11,712 bases of DNA from Acidobacteriaceae bacterium. Its GTDB lineage: Bacteria; Acidobacteriota; Terriglobia; Terriglobales; Acidobacteriaceae. The translations under genes were made by a program, and so were the position numbers. Below the pieces are notes generated by a model. That model saw nothing but the letters and a program-made list of their open reading frames with translations. It made no database searches and was not told the origin of the DNA. The DNA is taken from assembly GCA_030040395.1 (NCBI GenBank), contig JASHTU010000257.1:1-11712 (forward strand), given 5' to 3'. This document shows positions 1 to 6,674 of this stretch, one piece after another (within the stretch, counting starts at the first letter, position 1; each line of letters opens with the position of its first letter).

Positions 1-209
1 ACGCCCCCCCGCTCAAACGCTACGCGGACGCGGTTGTCCTGGGCCAGTTATCGAACGGAATCGTGCTTGTGATTGAAGCCAACTCGACGCGCCGGGAAGC
101 GGCCGCGGCTGCGGCGGACGACCTGCGTTCCGCGAAGCTGCCGATCCTGGCGGCGGTGCTCAACAAGCGCACCTACCCCATACCTGAAAAGATTTACAGC
201 CGGATATAA
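1..209 (+). CDS. CpsD/CapB-type BY-kinase P-loop protein, C-terminal fragment
   Basis: This is the 3' end of a gene that begins before the window; codons read from position 3 to the TAA at 207-209 (68 residues). The visible segment has the pattern of the last part of the ParA/MinD-like fold of bacterial tyrosine kinases (CpsD, CapB, Wzc C-domain): APPLKRYADAVVLGQ, then GIVLVIEANSTRREA, then a helix and the strand PILAAVLNKRTYPIPEKIY. In these families the protein pairs with a Wzc-like membrane chain-length regulator and controls polymerisation and export of capsule or EPS at the inner membrane. The Walker motifs would lie upstream and cannot be checked. The tail holds only two tyrosines among its last twelve residues and lacks the Tyr-rich cluster that BY-kinases usually autophosphorylate. 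It could therefore be a non-kinase ParA-like paralogue. Its place just before the priming transferase supports a role in EPS assembly. Confidence 0.72.
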   Translation, partial: APPLKRYADAVVLGQLSNGIVLVIEANSTRREAAAAAADDLRSAKLPILAAVLNKRTYPIPEKIYSRI

Positions 210-216
210 ACCTCAC

Positions 217-239
217 GGCGGCACCGATCGTTCGCCGCC
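217..239 (+). repeat. GC-rich inverted repeat, possible stem-loop after the kinase gene
   Basis: GGCGGC (217-222) and GCCGCC (234-239) are perfect inverted repeats separated by 11 nt, starting 8 bp after the stop codon of the kinase gene. No T-run follows, so this is not a canonical intrinsic terminator. It could be a weak transcript-end or mRNA-stability stem. The rest of the 210-401 gap is pyrimidine-rich and shows no convincing promoter or ORF. Confidence 0.3.
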
Positions 240-390
240 CCATGCGCCAGGCTGCCTATGCCGGGTGCTTGCCCACTGCGTGCCCACACAATGTTCCGGC
301 TGCAAGAGCTCCCGCTTCCCCGCGCCGCTGTCTGACTCGTGTTCGCAATCCGCACTCCCATTGGTTTCACCCCACACCTAAGAGAACTGC

Positions 391-396
391 GGAGGA
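391..396 (+). promoter_or_regulatory. Ribosome binding site that sets the glycosylphosphotransferase start
   Basis: GGAGGA lies 5 nt before the ATG at 402. The reading frame is open back to an ATG at 339, but that codon has no comparable Shine-Dalgarno sequence and the extra 21 residues are not hydrophobic or family-like. The site therefore favours 402 as the true start. Confidence 0.75.
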
Positions 397-401
397 CCCT
401 G

Positions 402-1838
402 ATGAACGACCGACACCGATTGACTATCCGGCTGCTCAAGATGTGTGATTTATTCCTTGTAGCGCTGGTCTTTCTGGTGACGACGATCTGCCGCGTGAGA
501 GCGGAGCATAAAATTTCGCTGGTGCGCTTCCTCTCTATGCGAACCAAGATTTCGAACCTGCTCATCCTTATTTTCGCCCTCGTTGTCTGTCACGCCATCT
601 TCACGCTTTGTGGCCTCTACCAGTCCCGCAGGCTCACGGGCCGCAACCACGAGTTTCTGGATGTGGCGCGCGCAACCACCATCTTCAACACCTTTTTTCT
701 GGCGTCGAGCTATGTCTTCTCGATCCGCATGATCACCATCGAGTTCCTGGCGATCTTTTGGGGAATGACAACGTTGATGCTGGCGGCATCCCGGTTCTTG
801 CTGCGGCGGATCGCTGACCGGGTTCGCGTACATGGGCGCGACTTGCGGCATATGCTCATTTTGGGCGCCAACCAGCGCGCCCTCGCATTTGCCCGTCATA
901 TCCTGGCCAAACGCGAGTTGGGATACCGCCTGCTTGGCTTCGTCGACGATGATTGGGCGGGCGCGGCGGCGGTAAAGGAGGCCGGTTATGAGGTGGTGAG
1001 CGACTGCGCCGGCCTGGCTGAGTACCTCCGCCGCAACGTGGTTGACGAAGTGTTCTTCTACCTGCCATTCGGGTCTTTCTACAAATACTCCGCGCAGGCA
1101 GCCGCGTTCTGTCAACAGCATGGCATTACCATGCGCGTTCACTCGAATATCTTCGGCCTCAAGACAGCCAGATGGAGGCCGGAGGAGTTCGATGGGGAAC
1201 AGTACATCGGCACCTACACCTATTCGAAGGAGCTTTGGCCGCGGACAGCAAAGCGAATATTCGATATCTGGGTAGCAGGCGCCGCTCTGATTTGCGTGAC
1301 GCCGATAATGATCTCCGCCGCCGTCGCCATCAAGCTCACCTCGTCGGGACCAGTCTTCTTCGTGCAGGAACGCATCGGGCTGAATAAGCGGCGGTTCAAA
1401 ATCTTCAAATTCCGCACCATGGCGTGGGACGCCGAAAAGATGGTGGCTTCGCTCGAGGCCATGAATGAAGCTGGCGGTCCGGTTTTCAAGATGCGCAACG
1501 ATCCCCGCGTCACTCCCGTGGGCAAGTTCCTGCGGCGCACCAGCATTGACGAACTGCCGCAACTGCTGAATGTTCTCGCCGGGGACATGAGTCTGGTAGG
1601 TCCGCGCCCGTTACCTGTGCGCGACTACGAAGGTTTCAACGAGGACTGGCAGCGCCGCCGCTTCAGCATCAAACCGGGGATTACCTGTCTATGGCAGGTG
1701 GGCGGGCGAAGCGATCTCACTTTCGAACAGTGGATGAAGCTCGACCTTCAGTACATGGACGAATGGTCGATGTGGCTGGACCTGAAAATCCTCACCCGAA
1801 CCCTGCCGGCGGTTCTCCGCGGAGTCGGTGCTGTCTAG
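402..1838 (+). CDS. Exopolysaccharide polyprenyl glycosylphosphotransferase (priming sugar transferase)
   Basis: A 478-residue polyisoprenyl-phosphate hexose-1-phosphate transferase of the WbaP/WcaJ/EpsE type. It transfers a sugar-1-phosphate from a nucleotide sugar to undecaprenyl phosphate and so starts each repeat unit at the inner membrane. Four N-terminal membrane segments lie near residues 15-31, 52-72, 93-110 and 112-132. A Rossmann-like CoA-binding-type domain follows from about 150 (MLILGANQRA, then GYRLLGFVDDD). A hydrophobic re-entrant helix lies at 286-314, followed by the catalytic bacterial sugar transferase domain. Visible catalytic features are KFRTM (336-340), the Asp-Glu dyad D383-E384 in SIDELPQLLN, GPRP (400-403), and KPGITCLWQVGGRS near the end. 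Length and domain order are typical of the full-length family. The sugar cannot be told from sequence; a hexose such as glucose or galactose is the usual substrate. It follows the kinase gene by 192 bp and is followed by a 157-bp gap, so it may head its own transcript. Confidence 0.95.
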   Translation: MNDRHRLTIRLLKMCDLFLVALVFLVTTICRVRAEHKISLVRFLSMRTKISNLLILIFALVVCHAIFTLCGLYQSRRLTGRNHEFLDVARATTIFNTFFLASSYVFSIRMITIEFLAIFWGMTTLMLAASRFLLRRIADRVRVHGRDLRHMLILGANQRALAFARHILAKRELGYRLLGFVDDDWAGAAAVKEAGYEVVSDCAGLAEYLRRNVVDEVFFYLPFGSFYKYSAQAAAFCQQHGITMRVHSNIFGLKTARWRPEEFDGEQYIGTYTYSKELWPRTAKRIFDIWVAGAALICVTPIMISAAVAIKLTSSGPVFFVQERIGLNKRRFKIFKFRTMAWDAEKMVASLEAMNEAGGPVFKMRNDPRVTPVGKFLRRTSIDELPQLLNVLAGDMSLVGPRPLPVRDYEGFNEDWQRRRFSIKPGITCLWQVGGRSDLTFEQWMKLDLQYMDEWSMWLDLKILTRTLPAVLRGVGAV

Positions 1839-1847
1839 AGCCTGTTA

Positions 1848-1874
1848 TTGACTTGCGCAGGTCCGAAAGTTAAT
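1848..1874 (+). promoter_or_regulatory. Possible weak sigma-70-type promoter before the epimerase gene
   Basis: TTGACT (1848-1853) matches the -35 consensus at 5 of 6 positions. GTTAAT (1869-1874) matches the -10 consensus at 4 of 6, but the spacer is only 15 bp. A 17-bp spacer would put the poorer TAATGA in the -10 position. The pair starts 10 bp after the transferase stop codon and about 120 bp before the epimerase ATG. It is a weak candidate, listed because the 157-bp gap is the longest between the transferase and the wzx gene. The rest of the gap (1875-1980) shows nothing else convincing. Confidence 0.22.
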
Positions 1875-1995
1875 GACTGGCTCCGGAGAGGTTCAACGGC
1901 GCGCACGTCCGGGCTCACTCCGAAACCGGCCGCGTCGGTATCTGCGCCCCCTTCAGGTCCATTTCCACTTTCCAGAACCTCAAAAGGAGCCTTGT

Positions 1996-3072
1996 ATGAG
2001 TGTCGCCATCGTAAGCGGGTCGTCGGGGTTGGTCGGGTCGGAAGCGGTCAGCTATTTTGCGTCTCTCGGAATGGATGTTGCCGGAATCGACAACGGAATG
2101 CGGGCCCGGTTCTTCGGCCCATCCGCTTCGACTCTCTGGATGACGGAGAAACTGAGGCGCGAAGTGCCGGGCTTTCGCCACTATGACGCTGACATCCGCG
2201 ACGCGGCCCGCATCGATCGCATCTTCGAGACTTATGGGGAAGCAATCGATCTGGTAATCCACGCCGCCGCGCAGCCATCGCACGACTGGGCGGCCAGGGA
2301 ACCATCCACTGATTTCACAGTAAACGCCAACGGCTCCTCGATCATGCTCGAAGCTACGCGCCGCTACGCGCCCGACGCGGTTTTCATTTACATGTCGACG
2401 AACAAGGTGTACGGCGACCGGCCCAACGAATTACCGTTGGTCGAACTCGACACGCGATGGGAGATCAGTCCCGATCACGAGTATGCGCGGGGAATTTCCG
2501 AGTCGATGTCAATCGACGCCACGATGCACAGCCTGTTCGGCGCTTCGAAAGTCGCCGCCGACATTCTGGTGCAGGAGTACGGGCGCTATTTCGGCATGAA
2601 GACCGCCTGCTTCCGCGGCGGCTGCCTTACCGGACCGAACCACTCAGGGACGCAGTTGCACGGCTTTCTGGCCTACCTGATGAAGTGCGCCGTAACCGGG
2701 GAGCCTTACACGATCTTCGGCTATAAGCGGAAACAGGTGCGCGACAACATTCATGCCGCCGACCTGGTGCGCGCCTTCGACGCGTTCTTTCGCAATCCGC
2801 ATTGCGGCGAGGTCTACAACATAGGCGGCGGCCGGAAGAGCAACTGCTCCATGCTCGAAGCAATTGCCCTTTGCGAGCAGATCACCGGCCATGAATTCGA
2901 GTGTAATTACGTGGACGAGAGCCGCTGCGGCGACCACATCTGGTGGATCAGCGATTTCACCCGCTTTCAGCAGCACTATCCGGAATGGAATATTTCCTAC
3001 GACGTTCCGCGGATTCTGAACGAGATCTACGCGTTGAACCTCGAGCGCTGGAGTGCAGCATGCGGCATCTAG
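1996..3072 (+). CDS. NAD-dependent epimerase/dehydratase, CDP-paratose 2-epimerase-like
   Basis: A 358-residue extended short-chain dehydrogenase/reductase that should act on a nucleotide sugar in the cytoplasm. The ATG at 1996 is preceded by AAAAGGAG; the frame is open back to 1873, but those residues look non-coding, and the Rossmann strand starts immediately at [17 protein letters not shown] (GxxGxxG cofactor loop). Other visible features are [24 protein letters not shown] (S134, T135), [45 protein letters not shown] and GDHIWWISD near the end. These patterns resemble the CDP-tyvelose/paratose 2-epimerase group rather than GalE or RmlB. The usual YxxxK catalytic motif reads FGASK, with F181 where Tyr is expected and K185 kept. 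I recall this as a feature of this subgroup. The exact substrate is unknown. It overlaps the next glycosyltransferase gene by 13 bp, which suggests a shared transcript and a linked step. Confidence 0.88.
   Translation: MSVAIVSGSSGLVGSEAVSYFASLGMDVAGIDNGMRARFFGPSASTLWMTEKLRREVPGFRHYDADIRDAARIDRIFETYGEAIDLVIHAAAQPSHDWAAREPSTDFTVNANGSSIMLEATRRYAPDAVFIYMSTNKVYGDRPNELPLVELDTRWEISPDHEYARGISESMSIDATMHSLFGASKVAADILVQEYGRYFGMKTACFRGGCLTGPNHSGTQLHGFLAYLMKCAVTGEPYTIFGYKRKQVRDNIHAADLVRAFDAFFRNPHCGEVYNIGGGRKSNCSMLEAIALCEQITGHEFECNYVDESRCGDHIWWISDFTRFQQHYPEWNISYDVPRILNEIYALNLERWSAACGI
3049..3053 (+). promoter_or_regulatory. Ribosome binding site inside the epimerase gene, for the WecG-like gene
   Basis: TGGAG lies 6 nt before the ATG at 3060, within the last codons of the epimerase gene. 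The frame is open back to 2943, but only the start at 3060 has such a site and gives a protein that begins at the family's first strand. Confidence 0.5.
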
Positions 3073-3863
3073 GAAAGAAAAATGTCATCGGAATCCTGAT
3101 CGATGCGGTGGACTACGAAGCCAGCGTCGACTTCGTTTTTCGCGCTGCGCGCCAGCGGCGTGGCGCAGCCATCTCCGCGCTCGCCGTTCACGGAGTCATG
3201 ACCGGCGTGCTCGATGCGGCGCACAAATTCCGCCTGAACCACTTCGACCTCCTCGTCCCTGATGGCCAACCCGTCCGCTGGGTGCTCAACTGGCTCTATG
3301 GAGCAGCGCTCGCCGACCGTGTCTACGGACCCAACCTGACCCTGAAGGTGTGCGAGCGCGCCGCCACCGAAGGCGAATCGATCTTTCTCTATGGTTCGAC
3401 TGCGGAGATTCTCTCCGCGCTCGAGCAGTCGCTCAAGCAGCGATTTCCCGGCATTCGCATCGCGGGCAGCGAGCCTTCCAGGTTTCGCCGTCTCGCAGCC
3501 GGCGAGAGGATCGAGTTGGCTGATCGCATTGTCTCTTCCGGAGCGTCCATCACGTTGGTCGGATTGGGCTGCCCGCGGCAGGAGTCCTTCGCATACGAAT
3601 TTCGCGATGCGCTATCCATGCCCATCCTCGCCGTGGGTGCGGCATTCCCCTTCATCGCCGGCCGGGTGGCGCAGGCGCCGCGATGGATGCAGGATCGTGG
3701 ATTGGAATGGCTCTTCCGTCTCTGCGCGGAACCGGGGCGGTTATGGCGCCGGTACCTTTATCTCAATCCCGCCTATCTGCTTCTAGTTGCGTTGCAGACC
3801 ACCGGACTCTTACGGTTCGACACCGACGGACGACCGCCCATCGAGGAGGTTCTCGCCGGATGA
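3060..3863 (+). CDS. WecG/TagA/CpsF family glycosyltransferase (GT26)
   Basis: A 267-residue cytoplasmic-face glycosyltransferase of the family that includes WecG (ManNAcA transferase) and TagA/TarA (ManNAc transferase). These enzymes usually add the second sugar to an undecaprenyl-pyrophosphate-linked primer. Visible motifs are [11 protein letters not shown] with D68 (the conserved catalytic-region Asp), [31 protein letters not shown] with Q174, and the C-terminal block [16 protein letters not shown] followed by GLEWLFRL and a basic/hydrophobic tail ([19 protein letters not shown]), which probably sits on the membrane. Length fits the family. The N-terminal segment usually reading T-x-N-x-E/D-H is replaced by [11 protein letters not shown] (39-49), so conserved polar residues seem absent. 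I recall a subfamily with this feature. The gene starts 13 bp inside the epimerase gene, and its stop overlaps the next minicistron start as ATGA. The donor sugar cannot be deduced. Confidence 0.9.
   Translation: MRHLGKKNVIGILIDAVDYEASVDFVFRAARQRRGAAISALAVHGVMTGVLDAAHKFRLNHFDLLVPDGQPVRWVLNWLYGAALADRVYGPNLTLKVCERAATEGESIFLYGSTAEILSALEQSLKQRFPGIRIAGSEPSRFRRLAAGERIELADRIVSSGASITLVGLGCPRQESFAYEFRDALSMPILAVGAAFPFIAGRVAQAPRWMQDRGLEWLFRLCAEPGRLWRRYLYLNPAYLLLVALQTTGLLRFDTDGRPPIEEVLAG
3844..3850 (+). promoter_or_regulatory. Near-consensus Shine-Dalgarno for a minicistron
   Basis: AGGAGGT lies within the last codons of the WecG-like gene, 9 nt before the ATG at 3860. It is the strongest anti-16S match seen before any start in the window, yet it serves an 18-codon frame rather than the flippase, whose ATG is 59 nt downstream. 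Confidence 0.6.
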
Positions 3864-3916
3864 AGCGAAACCAGTTGGCGCGCCAGAGCAGGAAGCAGAC
3901 CGGTGAGCTATGCTGA
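3860..3916 (+). CDS. 18-codon minicistron linking the WecG-like and flippase genes
   Basis: The frame reads [18 protein letters not shown] and then TGA. Its ATG overlaps the upstream stop codon (ATGA, 3860-3863). Its stop overlaps the flippase start (ATGCTGA, 3910-3916). A near-perfect Shine-Dalgarno sequence stands 9 nt upstream. The peptide is basic (five Lys/Arg) with no hydrophobic segment, and I do not recognise it. The likely role is translational coupling: ribosomes ending the glycosyltransferase translate this frame and re-initiate at the flippase ATG, which has only a poor site of its own. An alternative is that it is the original flippase N-terminus, separated by a one-base indel or sequencing error. 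The flippase frame has an in-frame TGA at 3904-3906, so it cannot start further upstream as the sequence stands. Confidence 0.45.
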   Translation: MKRNQLARQSRKQTGELC

Positions 3917-5244
3917 GGGCGCGGACTAAAAGCAGATTGGCCAGGAACACGCTCTGGATGTCGATGGGGCAAGGTCTCCGCCTTGTCGTCCAGGCAGTCT
4001 TTTTCGCCGTTATTGCCCGCTCGCTGGGCGCCAGCAACTACGGAGCGTTTGTCGGCGTTGTGGCGCTGGTTGGCATTCTGTACCCCTTTGGAGCGCTGGG
4101 TAGCGGACACCTGCTGGTCCAGGCCGTCGCGCGCGACAAGCGCATGTTTGGCGCGGCCTGGGGTAACGCCCTGGCGACCACCGCGGTTTTCGGCGGATTG
4201 CTGGTCGCGGTAGTGATTCTGGTCTCGCGCGTCGCCCTGCCCCACACCATACCCGCGCGGCTGGTTCTACTGGTGGCGGTGGCCGACATCCCCGGCCTCA
4301 GCCTCATAACCTTAGCCAATCAGGCTTTCCAGGCGTTCGAGCAACTCCACTGGACCGCCGCTATCACTTTGCTGATCAGCGTAAACCGGCTGATTGGAGC
4401 GCTGCTGCTGGTGCTTCTTCTTCACCATCCTACCGCGCTCGAATGGGGTTACGTCTACCTTTGTTGTACGGCGGTGACGGCGACCATCGCTTTCACGCTG
4501 GTTTACGTTCGCCTCGGCGCGCCATTTCTTGAGAGCCGCAGGTCGGCTCGGGCGTTGTGGCATGGATTCCATTTTTCCATCAGCATGAGTGCTCAAACCA
4601 TCTATAACGACATCGACAAGACCATGCTTGCCCGGTTCAGCACCCTTAGCGCGACCGGCATCTACGGCGCGGCGTACCGACTGATTGATGTGAGCTTTGC
4701 GCCGGTGCTGGCGCTACTCTACGCGGCCTATCCCCGATTCTTCCGCGAGGGCAGCGCGGGCGTGGCCTCCAGCTTTTCATACGCCAAGCCGCTGCTGCTC
4801 CGGGCAGTCGGATACGGAGTTGCGATCGCCTGTGGGATTCTGCTGTGCGCCGGCGTTGTACCCTATGTGCTGGGCCGCGAATACATTGATTCGGCCGCTG
4901 CTCTGCGCTGGCTCTGTCCGCTGCCCTTTCTCAAAGCCGCGCATTACTTCCTGTCCGATACGCTGACCGGAGCCGGTTACCAAGGACTGCGCAGCGGCAT
5001 TCAGGCCGGTGTGGCAGGGTTTAACGTGGTCATCAATCTTTGGCTGATTCCTCGATACTCCTGGCTGGGTGCCGCATGGGCGAGCATCGCTTCAGATCTG
5101 CTGCTCGCCGTCTCGGTGGGAACGGCTGTCTTCATTCTCTCTCGCCCGTCGCGGCAGTTTGCGCAGGGTGCAGAGTCACGCCGGGGGCTGCCGCCAGCAG
5201 CTAGCCCTGTTCTTCCGCTGGCGACGAGACAGAGCGGAGAATAG
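3910..5244 (+). CDS. wzx: Wzx-type polysaccharide flippase (MOP superfamily)
   Basis: A 444-residue polytopic inner-membrane protein of the oligosaccharide flippase/RfbX family, which moves undecaprenyl-pyrophosphate-linked repeat units from the cytoplasmic to the periplasmic face. The N-terminus has the family look: a basic start, then NTLWMSMGQGLRLVVQAVFF and ARSLGASNYGAF, followed by about twelve hydrophobic segments spread over the protein. Typical mid-protein features are YNDIDKTMLARFS and TGIYGAAYRLID; DTLTGAGYQG leads into the last helices. Length is normal. The ATG at 3910 is the first usable start because a TGA lies in frame at 3904; the nearest Shine-Dalgarno-like sequence (GGTGAG, 3902-3907) is only 2 nt away. 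Translation may depend on coupling to the minicistron before it. The stop is 5 bp before the glycosidase gene, so the two are probably co-transcribed. Substrate specificity cannot be read from sequence. Confidence 0.92.
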   Translation: MLRARTKSRLARNTLWMSMGQGLRLVVQAVFFAVIARSLGASNYGAFVGVVALVGILYPFGALGSGHLLVQAVARDKRMFGAAWGNALATTAVFGGLLVAVVILVSRVALPHTIPARLVLLVAVADIPGLSLITLANQAFQAFEQLHWTAAITLLISVNRLIGALLLVLLLHHPTALEWGYVYLCCTAVTATIAFTLVYVRLGAPFLESRRSARALWHGFHFSISMSAQTIYNDIDKTMLARFSTLSATGIYGAAYRLIDVSFAPVLALLYAAYPRFFREGSAGVASSFSYAKPLLLRAVGYGVAIACGILLCAGVVPYVLGREYIDSAAALRWLCPLPFLKAAHYFLSDTLTGAGYQGLRSGIQAGVAGFNVVINLWLIPRYSWLGAAWASIASDLLLAVSVGTAVFILSRPSRQFAQGAESRRGLPPAASPVLPLATRQSGE

Positions 5245-5249
5245 CGTCG

Positions 5250-6563
5250 ATGCACTGGGTCTGCGCAGGCACTGTATTGGGCGGCGAAAAAACTTCGGGT
5301 CACAACGGCGCTGCGGACTCGCGACGTCAACTTTGGAGTCTGATCCGGGCGGCAGCCTTAATCGCTGCATTTTCGCTGGTCTCCGCCGTCAGCAATCCGG
5401 AGCAGCCGACATTTGAACTTACTCCGCCCAATGCGCCGGTGCCGTCGTCGTACTTCGCCATGAATATTCTCTTCCATCCGCTAAATCATGTGCCCTGGCC
5501 GGCGGCGCCGGTGGGCGGCTGGCGCACTTCCCACACCAGCTGGGCGGACCTCGAGCCGGAGCGTGGTCATTGGCGTTTCGACCTGCTCGACAAGTACGTC
5601 GGATGGAGCCGGGAGCACCAGGTCCCGATCCTGATGCCGCTTGCCTACACTCCGCCATGGGCTTCGAGCACGCCCAATGCTTTAACCGACGTGGAACCGG
5701 GCAATCCGCCAGGGCTTTCCGGCGCCCCGCGCGACATGAAAGACTGGCAAGTTTTTGTGCGCACGGTGGCGACGCGCTACAAGGGCCACATTCGCAACTG
5801 GGAGATTTGGAATGAGCCAAACCGGCCGCAGAGCTGGAAGGGCAGCGTGGAGCAGATGGTGGAAATGGCCCGCGAAGCGTATACGATTCTCAAACAGATC
5901 GACCCCGGATGCACGGTGGTGTCGCCGGCGCCTACTGGGGTCTATGGCCTCAACTTTCTCGACGCGTTTCTCGCCAGGGGCGGGGGCCGCTATGCGGATG
6001 TCATTGGCTACCACTTCTACGTCGCGGAGCATGAACCTCCAGAATCGATGGTGGCGCTGATCGACCGGGTGAAGAAGGTCACGGGTAAATACGGGCTTGC
6101 CGCCAAGCCGCTTTGGAACACCGAAGCCGGATGGCTGGGGTTCGATCTTCTGCCGCCTGACACTGCGGCCGCCTGGCTGGCGCAGGCCTATCTGTTCAAC
6201 TGGGCAGCGGGTGTTTCGCGCTTCTATTGGTTTGCGTGGGAAAACCACCATGACACGAGAATCGAACTGGTGGGCAATGACAATGCCGCACTCACGCCGG
6301 CGGGCCGGGCCTTCGTGACCATCCAAGCATGGATGACGGGGGCGGTGGTCACCGGCTGTGCAGGGGCGGGCAACGGCGTTTGGACTTGCACGATGACTCG
6401 CGCGGGACGAAACACACACATTCTTTGGAGCGTGAGCGGCGACACTCAGGTTTCGATTCCCGATGCATGGCGCGCAAAGGAAATCGATACGCTCGACGGT
6501 TCCAGGTCTTCGCTGCAAGGAAAGTCGATCCAGGTTGGACTGCAGCCGGTCTTGATTCAATAA
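5250..6563 (+). CDS. Secreted glycoside hydrolase, clan GH-A, GH39/PslG-like
   Basis: A 437-residue retaining glycosidase candidate with a (beta/alpha)8 barrel. GGAGA lies 9 nt before the ATG. After a long N-terminal region (about 28 residues), a hydrophobic stretch at 29-46 ends in VSA, so it is either a Sec signal peptide cut near A46 or a membrane anchor; no lipobox Cys is present. The barrel shows WADLEPERGHWRFDLLDKYV, MPLAYTPPWAS, the acid/base motif IWNEPN (E189), GYHFYV, and the nucleophile motif LWNTEAGW (E292). A small beta-rich C-terminal region (about 345-437) resembles the accessory beta-sandwich of GH39, GH51 and related enzymes. The layout recalls Pseudomonas PslG, a glycosidase encoded in the Psl polysaccharide cluster. 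The likely role is periplasmic or extracellular trimming, release or turnover of the polymer made by this locus. It follows wzx by 5 bp. The family number is not certain, and GH5-like assignments are possible. Confidence 0.82.
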   Translation: MHWVCAGTVLGGEKTSGHNGAADSRRQLWSLIRAAALIAAFSLVSAVSNPEQPTFELTPPNAPVPSSYFAMNILFHPLNHVPWPAAPVGGWRTSHTSWADLEPERGHWRFDLLDKYVGWSREHQVPILMPLAYTPPWASSTPNALTDVEPGNPPGLSGAPRDMKDWQVFVRTVATRYKGHIRNWEIWNEPNRPQSWKGSVEQMVEMAREAYTILKQIDPGCTVVSPAPTGVYGLNFLDAFLARGGGRYADVIGYHFYVAEHEPPESMVALIDRVKKVTGKYGLAAKPLWNTEAGWLGFDLLPPDTAAAWLAQAYLFNWAAGVSRFYWFAWENHHDTRIELVGNDNAALTPAGRAFVTIQAWMTGAVVTGCAGAGNGVWTCTMTRAGRNTHILWSVSGDTQVSIPDAWRAKEIDTLDGSRSSLQGKSIQVGLQPVLIQ

Positions 6564-6612
6564 CGATCGAGCAAGGCCCGATCTCGCGACCTCGGATCAT
6601 AATTTCCCGCGG

Positions 6613-6652
6613 TACGAGCCGACGGGCGTAATTCAGGATTCATCGGCTCGTA
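6613..6652 (+). repeat. Perfect 10-bp inverted repeat before the methyltransferase gene
   Basis: TACGAGCCGA (6613-6622) and TCGGCTCGTA (6643-6652) are exact inverted repeats with a 20-nt loop. Four more pairs (CCGC 6607-6610 with GCGG 6657-6660) can extend the stem across a 2/4-nt internal loop. It lies 50 bp after the glycosidase stop and ends 9 nt before the methyltransferase ribosome binding site. There is no T-run, so a canonical terminator is unlikely. It could be an mRNA processing or stability element, or an operator-like site. The rest of the 111-bp gap shows no clear promoter. Confidence 0.55.
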
Positions 6653-6674
6653 AAGCGCGGCAAGAGGACACAAA

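Noticed and set aside
73..381. Plus-strand frame of 102 codons over the kinase tail and leader
   Set aside because: It overlaps the conserved kinase frame, is Arg/Pro/Ser/Cys-rich, and has no ribosome binding site.
339..401. Upstream extension of the glycosylphosphotransferase to the ATG at 339
   Set aside because: There is no ribosome binding site, the extra residues are not family-like, and a good GGAGGA sits before the ATG at 402.
968..975. GGCGGTAA resembling the ops/RfaH element of polysaccharide operons
   Set aside because: It lies inside the glycosylphosphotransferase coding region and matches only the core; the GC-rich context makes it likely by chance.
450..1562. Long antisense frame (370 codons) opposite the glycosylphosphotransferase
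   Set aside because: The plus strand encodes all the conserved sugar transferase motifs; the antisense product is low-complexity and motif-free, as expected for a shadow in GC-rich DNA.
1815..1824. Perfect palindrome CTCCGCGGAG
   Set aside because: It is inside coding sequence near the gene end with no T-run after it; short GC palindromes are expected by chance here.
5682..6560. Antisense frame opposite the glycoside hydrolase
   Set aside because: The plus frame contains both catalytic Glu motifs; the antisense product is Arg/Pro-rich shadow sequence.
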